This document shows positions 44,681 to 55,910 of a stretch of DNA of 64,000 nt, one piece after another. Where the stretch lies: the NCBI GenBank assembly GCA_963971225.1, contig OZ020269.1, forward strand, positions 17,606,921 to 17,670,920. The letters run 5' to 3'. Both the position numbers and the translations under genes were made by a program. The notes under the pieces are model-generated. The model was not told the origin of the DNA, made no database searches, and was given only the letters and a program-made list of their open reading frames with translations. Source of the stretch: Melieria omissa (taxonomy: Eukaryota > Arthropoda > Insecta > Diptera > Ulidiidae). Position 1 is the stretch's first letter. Each line of letters starts with the position of its first letter.

Positions 44681-46803
44681 TCAAATAATTCAAGCAATGA
44701 ATCAAAGTATTCATATGAACGAATATACGTTCATCGATATTCATTTATTGATTCAGCTCCAAACTGACCAATGGTCATAAAACCTATTCAGCTGGCACTA
44801 ATCATGATCAGTCATCATCAATCACGATCAGTCGTCATCAATCACAGTTACCCATAACCGAAAATATTTTGTTCTCTACGTTTATTAACCATCAACATTT
44901 CACTTTGATTCCTTTAAAGCTCAGCTCGATGCCTGTTTGCCTTCGTTGTCTTTGTAAGAAAATTGTAAAATGTGCAAAATAATTAAAATGCAAAAATTCA
45001 TTTCATTGAAAAACGATCGACAATAGACTTGCAGTGCGACGCTTGAGCTGCATTAATGTCGAACGCATAAAGCTTCTTCAGTCGTCAGTCAAGCAACAAC
45101 GGCATTGGCGTTGCTTGGCGTCAGTGTACGCGTCATTCTGCAGTTGGGTAATGAATTTCATGTGCAGACGTTGACGCTTGCACGTGTTAATAAATCAATT
45201 AATCGAATTATCGGTCATTGTGAACAGTCTGCAGACAGCAGCCTGCATTTCCCCAATCAAACTTACTCACACACATTACACGCGTATTGCTCATACCAAA
45301 TTATACAACAGCAGCGACACACACACTTACAAACAACTTGCGCATAATTGCTTGCGTTGCTGCGGGTTTATTGAATGAAAAATTAATTACTTACAATTAT
45401 AAGAATATAAACGCGGGCAATGTAAATAAACGTGAACTCTTACGAACGGCTGCCGGGCGAAATTTTCAACGAAAGAAATTGCTTGGAGCAAAAATCGAGA
45501 TTAAATTGCCGAGATTTGCATTTCGGATTTGTTTGACTTTAATTATTAAATGCATGAATTTTATGAGTTTTTATGTAAAAATTTTTTGTATTGTGAAACA
45601 GATTTAAAAACAGAAGAAGAATATATTATTGACTTTTTTCATGTTCATAAAATTCATTAAAAAAATAAAAAAATATTGTATAAAAATACAAATTCCTGAA
45701 AAAAAGTGATTTGTTTTACCATAATTATTTTGTTTCACTAATAACTTTACATTTTTAATTATTTTTTAATTAAAGACTCAAGACAGAACAATAAAATTGC
45801 ATTGTTATTCCATATTGCAACAACAATGCAATGCACTTTGCATAACTGCGCAATTGCAAGCCTCCCAACATAGGCGACACGACAAAACAGGACTGAGCAA
45901 GCATTGATCAGCCGCAGCAGTATTCGTGCTCGCGTTGGGCTTCGGGCAAACCAAACCAAATCCACTTCGGTTTCGGCAAGCAACGGAAGCAACGGTAGCA
46001 TGAATAAAAAAGTGACATGGAAGTGAAAGTGTACAATTTTTAATAAAGTGAAATAAGTGAATTGTTAATAAGTGGTAAACTTTTTTAAAGGATTTCAAAG
46101 TGTTTGACTTTGGCAACAATCCAAACTAGGAATAAGTTGACCACCAGAACTGAAATTCGTAACAATATTGTTTTAAGCGTCCATGCACATAGACATTGCC
46201 TTCAGCTATTGCCTAACCCTTTAACTTTCAAGGGCCGGTCTAGAAACTAATGTTATTCAATCTGTCCAGATCCACCAATGGGTGATTTGGCAGACCTTAA
46301 CATCAGGTTTCCTGCTTTTGTTCACATGTCTTCGTTCAGGGGTTTGTGCATTAATTTAGTAAGGATCAATAAATGTTACCTTTATGACAAACCAAAGCCA
46401 GGAGAAACCAAAGGCAGCAACCACATCCACATTAAGGCAAGTTAGGTTAGTAAGTTAGGTAGTTAGAAATTGATCTCAAGTTAGGTTAAAGTGTCTCTCA
46501 CATATAAAAGGGGCACTTGGGGTCTGCGTAGAGCCTACTCCTTCCAATGTGATTTGGATTGAACCTGTGTAAGTCTCATATATGAGTTCATTTGAAGTCG
46601 TCGCAGTCATTGAAGAACTATGAAAAGCCTACTCACGTCTGGACAGTGGCAAAGAACTGAACTGCAACAAAAAAATATGACTTACAAAAAATATGACTAT
46701 AGTCTTCTCCTTTTCTGGAAGTAATTGCCACAATAGTTCAAAGTATCAAAAATAAGAATCCAATTTTAATTGTCTAATTGTGTCTTGTAAAAAGCGCCAT
46801 CAT
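44681..46803. other. Non-coding
   Basis: No gene is supported. (GATCAGTC ATCATCAATCAC)-type short repeats lie at 44805-44850. At 46435-46485 the TTAGGTTAG-type repeats are short and irregular. Open frames 45105-45347 and 45759-46119 have no domain. Confidence 0.45.
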
Positions 46804-47000
46804 CACTAGAAAGACTAATGCAGTAATTTTGAAAGTTTTTCATTTTTAAATATCTGTATTTTCTTTAGTATTTCTATCAACTTTTGCTTGATGACTTTTA
46901 TTTCTTTATCGTGAAACATTTTTAATTGTTTTAAATTTATTTATAAATTAGCCAAATCCAATGTAGTCTTTGACGGTATGGAAAACTCGCGATTCTAGTG
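46804..47000. mobile_element. piggyBac-like MITE, third copy
   Basis: A 197-bp element starting CACTAGAAAGACTAATGCAG and ending GCGATTCTAGTG, followed by TTAA (47001-47004). The left TTAA is mutated. It keeps a TGTAGTCTTTGACGGTATG segment corresponding to the family's TACAAAGACTACAT interior. Confidence 0.65.
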
Positions 47001-47179
47001 TTAAACGAATCGAAGATAAATTTTGTAAGAAAATCAACATAAAGATCAACATTTATAATTAGGTGGTTTATGATGACTTGTCACCATGATCCAATGATGA
47101 GTGATTACAATTGGTAATGACTGATTAGGTACGAAGTTGAATGATAAAATGAATATTGGCGAATTATGAATATTAAACC

Positions 47180-48245
47180 AAAATCAATGTCTGTTTGTTT
47201 GTTTGTTGGTCATATGACACTAAAACTCATAAACTCAACAGCCGATTGAACTGAATCTTTCACGGAATATTCTTGTTGACTAAATCTCGGTAAACCACAT
47301 AGTGTCAATACGACCTGACAGGTGGGCGGGGCACCTGTCATACAACCTAAAATTTTAATATCGAATATCTTCGAAATTATCGAAATTAGTCGGACAGCAT
47401 TCAAATTTGGTACTGGGCCATCGTTTAGTTAGGTGCATCGTTTCACTGGTAAAACTTTGTGAGTGCTGGGCAAGCGACCTTAATGTTTTGAATAACCTTG
47501 GAACTACAGGTCACACATCAATGACATTTGGCAAAAACTTAGTATTTAGACGTGCCATTCGACAGGGGAAATGAAATGGGTATTGAATGAGGGGACATGG
47601 CACCACCCATATAACATAAATTTTTAATATGGAATAGCTTCGACATAACAAGTCGGATAGCATTAAAATTTTTTATACAGATGTCCCATATATAAAAGTC
47701 ATTCTACTGATGAGATTTTATGGGCGTTGGATAAGGGGCGTGGTACATTTCTTGTGAGCCAAATATTCCGCTGAACTTAAGTCGCACAGCAACGACACTA
47801 AGTAGGAACCTACAATTTTCCCTTTGGACAGAGGAAATGGTACGGGTATTGAACAAAGGGGCGTGGCATCGCCCATAATAATAATAATAATGTTGAGGCT
47901 ATTAGGCACTGCGACCAGTGTAGATCTTTTGTGCAAGCCTGATTTAACCCTCTAAGTTAAAGCTTTTTATTAGTTTAAGTACTCTTTGGGGTTGTAGATT
48001 CCAGATCTTTTCCGGGGCTATGGTGATGGCCCCTACCTGGAGAAATCTTTTTCCTGTAGACATCCGAAGAGGATATTTCCATTGTACTGAGATGATGGGT
48101 GCGGAGGTCTTCCTTTTTTAGCTTGAGGAGTTTTCTGCATACTCCTCTGTCTGGGGTTACAAACCGCTTTGCCTGGCGTTGTCCCCTGCTGTTGGCACCG
48201 CCCATATAACTTTAACAATTTTGTGCGGGACGAAGTTCGCCGAGT
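47180..48245. repeat. Dispersed repeat with three internal copies
   Basis: A unit of roughly 260 bp occurs three times (about 47290, 47560 and 47830 onward). Each has TATGGAATAnCTTCGA.AT, AGTCGGA.AGCATT.AAATTT, GGGCGTTGGATAAGGGG and GGCACCGCCCATATAAC. It ends at 48245 in GAAGTTCGCCGAGTCAG, inverse of the start of the repeat at 21655. It has been hit by a LINE (47878-48193) and borders a SINE fragment. Confidence 0.6.
47878..48193 (-). mobile_element. 5'-truncated LINE 3' end
   Basis: 316 bp between GGCATCGCCCATA (47865-47877) and GGCACCGCCCATA (48194-48206), a 13-bp target duplication with one mismatch. On the minus strand it ends in an (ATT)n tail, seen as (AAT)n at 47878-47892. The few coding residues left (for example RKLLKLKKEDLRTHHLSTME) do not allow the LINE clade to be named. 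Confidence 0.8.
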
Positions 48246-48248
48246 CAG

Positions 48249-48448
48249 CTTCTTCTTCTTCTTCTTCTTGACTGGCACGACAGCCCGATTACGGGACTAA
48301 GACTTAGCTACCCGCAACCAACCGTGTTGTGCGTGCGAATGTTTTTACAAGGTTGGAAGGGACCTACAGTTTTATGCCGATTCCGAACGGCGAGTTTGGA
48401 GCTCTTTCATAGGCAATTTTTGTCTCAGAGGTTTGCCATTTCCTGCTT
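48249..48448 (-). mobile_element. SINE fragment, same family as 13724-14011
   Basis: From the (CTT)n tail at 48249 through TTGACTGGCACGACAGCCCG, TTGTGCGTGCGAATGTTTTT, TTTTATGCCGATTCCGAAC and GAGGTTTGCCATTTCCTGCT it matches the mariner-borne SINE. It keeps a 24-bp segment (after CAGCCCG) that the other copy lacks. The tRNA-like head is missing, so it is 5'-truncated. No target duplication seen. Confidence 0.85.
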
Positions 48449-51044
48449 TTAAGTACAGTTTTCAAATAACATAATGTCATAAATTTAATAGAAACCCAAG
48501 TCTTCTCGTTTATGAGTATTTACAATTAAAGTGAATGTATACACCATATTGTTTTAGAAATTGGCAGACTCCTATCTACCAGCCTGCTGAATTCTTTCCA
48601 AAGCGGATCCCATTGTCCACATAAAGTTCGTTAGTAGTCATCTGTAGGTCTACTGTGATCATCGACGTCTTATATGATACATTTCTTTGGCCAATTATCC
48701 ATAACTTCCCTTCTATAGCTTCGAAGCACAGTAAACAGGGAACTCCTTCGACAGGGTTGAACCCTGTTAAGTGTATCCTGAAGAAACAATGCCCCGTTGC
48801 CAATGGAGTCTGCCATCTAAAAGCCCTTTTCGCTGCCCTAAACTGCCAGTTGATCGTTCCATTCCATCTATCACGGTGCACTGAGGTTACCCAGTTGTAG
48901 ATCAGATCCTCAAACATTGAATTGCTCAAACCAATTCTTAACTCATATTCACATTTTGTTTTGGTTTAGTTTAATTTGACTTATTTTGGAATTTCTCATT
49001 GTAAGCAAAAAGGATGCAATTGAATAAATTAAGAATGCTTTGTACTATCATCAGTTTAAAAAAAAACTTGATTTTTTCAAGAGATTTTTAAAAAACTTTA
49101 TCTCTTTTCTTGAAGTTGTACTCGCTGTTTGAAGATGTTCAGATCATGTGACAAGCTGGGGAAAGTGTCTAAAAAGAGTCATTATTCTCAAATTTAAATG
49201 TAACTATAAATTTTTTTAATTTATGTATGTTTATAGTTTGTTTTAATAAGTATCAAACAAACTAACTCATAAATAACTGAATATATGAAACGCCCAGCAG
49301 CGCTGTCAATTATGCATTGCACTTTGACCTCGAAATTGTCATTTGATGTTTACGTAAAAGTGCTCACTTGGCGCGCGTTAATAATTGAATGTCGAGCACA
49401 AGCCGCCCAGCACTGTGACATACTGACATGCGTGAATGGGCTTTGATGATTTCGCTTTTTCATGCGTGCAAACGAGACATTGGCCAACCTCGAACCACGA
49501 CAGCAGCAGCGCCACCTCCAACGTCAGTGACACATAGCACATCAAATCTAAAAGCAATTCCCATTAATTAACACAAAACACATTGCAATGCCTTTGAGTT
49601 ATACACACACACACATGCACATAAACAGATATATACAAACACAAAAATATATTTCAATGTGTAGACGGTTGTGTGTGCATAGCCCAACTAATTTCTGGGT
49701 AACCTTTTGGCTTGTAACATTTATGTGCCTAATTGTTGTTGTATGGCAATTGAGTGACCATGGGTTGAAACCCTTTAAATTCCGCTTCGACCGCAAGAAA
49801 TGACTGCAATTGAATTAAATGCACACACAAACACACACACACATGCTATGAGTACAACTGAGTTGTTAAGTCGACTGCTAAATGCTTCGAAATTTGTGTG
49901 TAATTATTGTATTTTATTGTTGTTGTTGCAGTTGTTCTGTTTTTGATGTTGTTTTGAAAGTGTTGCTCAGCGTCTTCTCAGCACTCAATCGCTTCACTTT
50001 TGTAATATCGAGCGCGCCTCTATTTGACTTTCATTAACCGCATAATGCAATTTAACACAATAACAACAACAACAACAACAGTAGCCAGTGAGTAATGAAA
50101 TTACAACACAACATTTTAAAGCGCAATTAAATGTGTGAAAGGGCAGTCAGAACGACTGCAAAGGGTGTTCCCCGGCACATAAAATAACAAAACTGTTTGT
50201 AAGTGTGTGTGTGTGTGTGTAAATGTTGGAATATTTACTTAATGACGTTGCTTGTGTGCTTCTTTTTGCCGCATGATTGATGATTGTTGCAATTGTTTGG
50301 GTGCAGGCTTATTTCTACACTCTACAGTTGGCATCTTATGCGGGTTTGGGTATTTGAGTTTTGTATTTGAAAGATGTAGTAAAAAGAAATAATTATATAA
50401 GTAATATAATAATTTTTTTGCAAATCTGTATGTCGTCTTTTTTTAATGCTAGATGGCATAAAAATGAAATTGTTTACTAAAAAAGCTTTTCAGACATTTT
50501 TGTTGATTCAGTTTCGGTTAAGCACGCATCAATATAGGACACCAGCAAGGAGAAAATTAAATTTGCAAAAATAAAGGTTGCACTGGAAATTAAAAAAAAA
50601 TTATTATTGCTTACTTTTTGTTAGAGAAAACAAAGTCAAAAGGAACTGTTTTCGCATAAAAAAGTTATAAAATGAATTAGAAAGAAATTGTATTTATTAT
50701 TTGGTCAACAGTAGATGAATTAGTTCTGTTTGTATATTTTAAGATATATAAGAAATTGATAGATTTAAAAAATATTATATCTCTAACTTAGAGACTCTTA
50801 GTTGATAAACTTATGATAAACTTTTAGGCTAGAAAGCAGAATTGGACATATTTGCTGCACAGTAAGTTTAACGATAAATCTAATTTGAAAGAGTAGAATT
50901 TTTAGTATACAAAAGTACTTAGGACTAAAAAGTATTCAATACGAAATTTTTTTCTTGTACTCGTATGGGAGTTTTGAGAGTTCAAACCATCTCAAAAAAA
51001 GATTTTTGTACAAATTGTTGGTTGCAACTCACCTTTAACTTTTA
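48449..51044. other. Non-coding
   Basis: No gene is supported. A 117-codon minus-strand frame at 48576-48929 contains one CxxC pair but no domain I recognise; it might be an old transposon piece. Simple tracts: (CA)n at 49603-49615 and 49826-49842, (CAA)n at 50062-50080, (GT)n at 50203-50220. Confidence 0.45.
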
Positions 51045-51052
51045 CTCAGTAC

Positions 51053-51212
51053 CAGGGGCGGATTCAGAGAAATATTTTGGGAAGTTTCCAGAATTAATTC
51101 TTTAATATTCATTAAATGTGAATAAATACCTTTTAATTAGTATTTAGTTTTGATGTCGACCCTAATATTTCCAGGAACTTCAACACCCAACACCCCCTTG
51201 AATCCGCCACTG
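51053..51212. mobile_element. hAT-like MITE
   Basis: A 160-bp element from CAGGGGCGGATTCAG to its near inverse TTGAATCCGCCACTG. The flanking octamers CTCAGTAC and GTGAGTAC agree at 6 of 8 positions, consistent with an aged 8-bp target duplication. Interior AAATATTTT and CACCCCCTT segments echo the element at 12795-12951. Confidence 0.7.
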
Positions 51213-51445
51213 GTGAGTACCGAACAGTACTCAGTGTTAATATTCATTCTGAGTATAGAAAAGTATTCAGAATTAATACTTGTTGTAACATCATAATGGG
51301 GAGAAATAACACATGGGAGAAAGTGAGCTCCTTTGTACACAGCCACCTCATCTAAGACCTATGAACTGTCAATAATTTTATTTAGTATAAAAATTTACTC
51401 AACCATGATTAAATATTAGTTTTGCAAAGTTATTAAATTTGGAAA
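51213..51445. other. Non-coding
   Basis: Short AT-rich stretch with several AGTACTCAG repeats; no gene. Confidence 0.4.
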
Positions 51446-51615
51446 GATAGCCTCGATAGTAAAGCAATTAATGTGTCGGCTTTTCCACCCAGAGGTTCTT
51501 GGTTTGATTCTTAGTTCGGGCCGGTCAAACACTCATGTGTTAGTTTCAGTGACGATGTTCCGACACACAATAAGCGTGTCGGTGCCGTTTTGTTACCACT
51601 ATTCCCAATAGGTGT
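51446..51615 (+). mobile_element. Second SINE family, tRNA-like head
   Basis: An A-box-like TAGCCTCGATAG (51448-51459) and a B-box-like GGTTTGATTCT (51501-51511) are spaced as in tRNA genes. A body with GGGCCGGTCAAACACTCATG and GTGTCGGTGCCGTTTTGTTA follows. The tRNA-like part has mismatches in the expected stems, so it is not a functional tRNA gene. The right border is unclear because a LINE remnant follows directly. Confidence 0.5.
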
Positions 51616-51870
51616 GCTATCTCTGCTAGTGTGTTGTCTTCTGGAATATGAGATTTTTATATCTAGTTCGAGCTTAGAGGTTTGCTTAGAGTTTTCCATT
51701 TCCTTCTTGATAAGGTCAGCCAAGCACAGAGAAGTAATGTTCTGTTTTTTTTCGTTCACGTTTTCATATCTTTGGCAGCTGTGAGTCATTTTAGCTGAGT
51801 GCTGCCCATTATGCCATTGGCCTGTGATGACCACAGTTCGTTTTGCCACATGCTGGCAGCCCTTGTTAAA
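51616..51870 (-). pseudogene. Decayed LINE C-terminal fragment
   Basis: On the minus strand VVITGQWHNGQHSAKM is followed by CQRYENVNEKKQNITSLCLA, which lines up with ITGHWTIGPHAERL and CRSCGNSEEKETPNHFLCQC of the LINE at 58628. This is the region just after RNase H that carries a Cys/His knuckle in Jockey-type polyproteins. The second Cys and the His are lost here. Too degenerate for clade assignment. Confidence 0.5.
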
Positions 51871-52212
51871 AAGATCAGCGCTCCGGCAATCCTCTCTGCC
51901 TGCTATACTTCTAAAAAATCTAATACCTGAAAGTCCACATTGCAGTTAATACTAAATTCTTGAAGGCTAAGATTTTGTCCCCTTATTATTAGTTTTAATT
52001 TTTAATTATAATTGAACTTGATGTCCCTTGTTGCTTACCGAAAATGAATGACATTTGAAAATGAATGAATTTTTACTCGTAAGTTTGGCAAAGTGGTGGA
52101 AGCAAAAAACAGAAATATGAATTGCTCAAAACTTGATGATGGTAATGGTCTGCAGTGGTGTGTATGATTAAGTGAAATTTAAATAATAAAGAATTTTCAC
52201 TAATTAAGTAAT
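51871..52212. other. Non-coding
   Basis: AT-rich; nothing recognised. Confidence 0.5.
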
Positions 52213-52216
52213 TTAA

Positions 52217-52794
52217 CCCATTTTCCGCCGCTACCAGAAATAGCCAATATTTTTCTAATTCCTTTTAAGGACTTACATATATATATAGAATACTTTTGGA
52301 TTTTTTTGTGTTTTTGTTTTTAAAAAATTTCTTAATAAATAAATAAAAATTGAATTTCAAATAAAAACAAATATGTATGTACATAGTTTTAGTCAGACAA
52401 ACAAACAATTGTTGGCTTACATATGTACATTCATAACGACTTCTGACCAATGGTCGATTTTTCGACCACTGAAAAGTACGCGGTTCTGAGAGGTAAACAT
52501 ATTTAATAATAATAATAATAATTTGGCTTTAGGCTTCGTAAATAATCAATAATAAATCGATAATTTGAAAAGGTTATATTCAGAATATTCAAAATATGAC
52601 TAAAAAAATGCTTTTGTTCGTTCCTTCGCCAAAATCTCTAAATTTATTTTAAAAAAAAAAATTATTATTTCGAGGGGTTACCAAAAGACCAAAGCTATTT
52701 TATGCATCAAAAATTCAAAGATATAATGTCTATGTGCAGAGCTACTCTCCTTCAAAGAGGCTGGTCGAAAAATCGACCAGCGGCCGAAAATGGG
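52217..52794. mobile_element. TTAA-flanked element (CCCATTTTCSGCCGCT family)
   Basis: A 578-bp element between TTAA at 52213-52216 and 52795-52798. Ends: CCCATTTTCCGCCGCTACCAG, inverse CGGCCGAAAATGGG. Hairpins built on TGGTCGA/TCGACCA occur near both sides (52451-52470 and 52761-52780). No coding capacity. A TTAA plus similar CCCATTCCTGC left end occurs at 9528-9555. Confidence 0.8.
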
Positions 52795-52798
52795 TTAA

Positions 52799-53329
52799 AG
52801 AACGGTTAGATTTGTGCAGACAGGCAGACAAACGAATGGACATACGTGGTATACAAATGTTTGCCAACTCAAAGTGATAAACGGTTATATTTAATATAGT
52901 ACATAGTTATAGTTATGTATATATAATATGTATATATAATATATATGAGCCTGGGAGTGTATGTATATATGTACAAACTCCACCTTAAAATACATACTTG
53001 TTCGAAGTATATAAATTACAAAATAGTCACATGTGAACCACAACATGACGCGCCCTTTTCTGATTAATGATTATTAAGATTTATGCGATTAATCTTGGGT
53101 AAAATTAAACAAGTAACATTTTTTGAGCTGATTTGTTGCAAAAACAAACGAAATGAAATTAAAAAAATGAATGTAAAATAAGGAAAGAAATAAAAAAAGT
53201 TAAACAAGCTAGTTAAACTTTCCAAATATTCCATATATTTAAAACATTTAATATTTTAATAATTTATTTACTTTATTAATTTATTTTATTCACTTTATGC
53301 TATTGTAATTATTTTTCGGTTACTGTTAA
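52799..53329. other. Non-coding
   Basis: AT-rich DNA with TATATA-type runs at 52910-52975; no gene. Confidence 0.5.
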
Positions 53330-53849
53330 AAGTAGGTATGCAGCTCTCAAGAAAACGCTCAAGAAAAAACGAGCATTTCTTGAGCGTGAAAAAGTAGTAG
53401 TCAAGTAAATTTGACGTTTGAAAGAAATTTTGACAAGTTGATTTGCATTCTACTGGACAATTTTTTAGTTAATAATAAAATTCAGTTCTCTCCAAATGGA
53501 CGACAAATGGTAAGTTTTGAATACATTTCAACCGATTACGCTTTTATAGCATGTCTTGAGATATTTAAGGGACGACCTATTGCTCACGTTGGACTGCGGC
53601 ATTTTCATGGCCGGCAGGCAGGCAGCTGTCACTTTTCCTTTTAGAAATAAATAGGTACACATATGTTTCTTGCCGAAATCAGTGTTGTCATTTCACTTTT
53701 CAATGAAAAAAAGTATTAAACAACCGAATCAGTTTTTTTGTGAGGTGCGTACACCTCAAGAAAATATGACTCAAGGCAATTTTCTTGAACATTTCTTGAG
53801 CGTTTTTTTATATGAAGTTTTCGCTTTTCTTGAGAGCTGCATACCGACC
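53330..53849. mobile_element. TTAA-flanked element (GGTATGCAGCTCTC ends)
   Basis: The sequence GGTATGCAGCTCTCAAGAAA (53335) reappears inverted at 53826-53845. Outside it TTAA is found at 53326-53329 and 53850-53853. Further inverted copies of CTTGAGCGT lie inside both arms. A start codon closely followed by a donor-like site (ATGGACGACAAATG/GTAAG, near 53496) is reminiscent of the 29319 element. No recognisable protein. Confidence 0.65.
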
Positions 53850-54554
53850 TTAAGGTAGGAAAGCTGAAAGGCCAGGGTGGCCAAGTGTACTTAGACTCCG
53901 TTAGGCCCAGCTGAGCTGAGTTAGAGCTCAGTCAAAGTGTTGCAAGGTCGACGTCAAAGCGATCGGTGAGAATCCTGCATAACTAAATTTTTTCTTAAAT
54001 TCGAAATATAGAATCTGAAAAGAAAATAATATAGAATTCTTTATATATATAAAAGTTAGAAATTTCGCATTTTAGGGAGGCAAATACCATCCCTTGCCCT
54101 CCTCTGCCCCCTACTTAGTATCGTTTTTGGGAACCCCTATCTAAGCCAGAGATGCGCGGGGACCCTAAATATATCGCAGTCTTGAGACAGCCAGAAATAA
54201 GCAAAGAATGTGCTCAAATGTTTCCTACATTCATTCGACTTGGCATCACCAGATGCCCATCCTTTGCGCATGAGCCCCTCTTAACCCTGTCGCTACAGGT
54301 TTTTACTGGGGAAACTTAAAATTTTAAATTTTGCGTTTTGGGTTGTGGTTGTATTAGCAACATTTTATAAGACATTTTTTTATTTTTCTACTCGGACCCT
54401 GTATTTTAGAGTGTTTTTCTTTGAGAAAAAATTTGTTAAACATACAACTTTTTCGCTTAACGAAAATTTGAATATTTCTTCATTTACTTTAGCCAAAATT
54501 AAAACAAAAAAGTATCTAAATTAAAAAAAACGTCGAATTAAAAAGTTTTATTAA
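53850..54554. other. Non-coding
   Basis: No gene or clear element between the two transposon blocks. A TTAACCCTGTCGCTACAGG at 54281 may be a further lone TTAA-type end. Confidence 0.4.
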
Positions 54555-55017
54555 CCTTCACACTGTCACCAATTTTTATATAAGGAAACCGTCACTATTA
54601 ACATATCGAGCCCTTCCCGCGTTTTTATCGTATGAGCCAAAAACCAAATTTTACAGGAGACGTTTTTTTTTGGTTTTCTCTGCATTGGCGCAACAAAGCT
54701 GCATGATTTTTGGCATACACACTTTATTTAGGATTACACACTTGGAATAGGTTATTTTAGTAACTTCAGCAAAGCGCAACGGTGTTATTTTGGACATACG
54801 ATAATTTGTGCGGGCACTATTATGAGCGATTCAAATTTTGCAGTGGCACATACGATAAACTTGTTTCTAAGTAAAAAAAGAATGTTTTCCTTGGTATAAT
54901 GTATTTTCATTTATTAAATACAAAATAATGTTACCTTCAGATTGACATAGTGTAATTCGTAGTGATATAGTGTAGTTTTATATAAAAAATAAAAAAAATT
55001 TCAGAAAAAATTAAATA

Positions 55018-55910
55018 CAGTGGACGTCCAATATAAAGAATCTTATCGAAATTTAGAATCGATCGACATTTTTTTTTGTTTTAAACCATCCTTCTTAAAG
55101 AAATAAATCTCACATATTCAGTTTTTAACCTTCTGCCTGTCCCTTGGGGTCTATTTGGCCCCAGGTGGAATTAAAAACAAACGGTTGAGCGGCTTTGTGT
55201 ACTCGTGTACTTGTGTTATTTAGTGTTAATCGCGCTTACAACCCAATAAAAAATCAAGAAAAACACTATTCGAGGCTTTCCTCTTTTCTTTTGTGATTTA
55301 TGTGTAAGATTTCTTCATGTTTTGTCAGTAAATTATATAACAGTTTGATTGGGGTCATCCTGACCCCAAAGGACAGCGAAAGCAATTTTGAGCAAAGGAC
55401 AGACAGAAGGTTAAAAAATATCATGTTTTACTCCAGCATTTTCAAAATACAAAATGGCTAATGTGAAAAGTCTTCGATGCGAACTGCTTCTTTACCGTAA
55501 GTAAACTTTTCTGTCAGGACATTTTTCTTGATTAGTTATTGAAATTTTAATTTTTAAAAGAAAAACGCCGACCGAACGCAAAACAAATCCTGTGAAAATG
55601 ATCAGCAATGCACAAACAGAATTTGAAAATATTGCTAACTTGACGTAAATTTGAAAGTTTTAACGTAACAAAAACAAAAACAATTGAGGTACCGTTCACT
55701 TGACGAAACCAAACATTCATTGTTATTGTAAAGAATGTGAATGCTCAAACAAAAACAATTGGAAGGGTGAAAAACAGCATAAATATTCGTTATATCGAAT
55801 AGCAAATTTCACTTTTGTTCTTAATATAGAACCAGCAATGGAGAAAATTTTGCCGTACGTTAAATCCATAATTCGTTAAATGGAAAGTTCGTTATACTGG
55901 ACGTCCACTG
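55018..55910. mobile_element. pogo-like element, nested (level 3)
   Basis: Ends CAGTGGACGTCCAATATA and CAGTGGACGTCCAGTATA (read inward), TA on both sides (55016-55017; 55911-55912). The right end continues as ACGAACTTTCC, the GTTATA.CGAAC style of pogo/Tigger elements. It contains a TTAA MITE. No transposase recognised. Confidence 0.8.
55129..55410. mobile_element. TTAA-flanked MITE, innermost (level 4)
   Basis: 282 bp between TTAA at 55125-55128 and 55411-55414. Ends CCTTCTGCCTGTCC and inverse of CCTTCTGTCTGTCC. Inside each end lies a hairpin of the type TTGGGGTC...GACCCCAA. It must be the youngest member of the stack, since it interrupts the level 3 element. Confidence 0.85.

Noticed and set aside
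46435..46490. TTAGG-like telomeric repeats
   Set aside because: Only a few irregular GTTAGGTTAGTAAG motifs; higher flies do not use TTAGG telomeres, and the run is too short.
48576..48929. 117-codon minus-strand frame as a gene
   Set aside because: No domain recognised, no splice or promoter context; possibly an old transposon piece but not supported.
51446..51530. Functional tRNA gene
   Set aside because: A- and B-box-like motifs are present, but the expected acceptor and anticodon stems do not pair well; a SINE or tRNA-derived remnant fits better.
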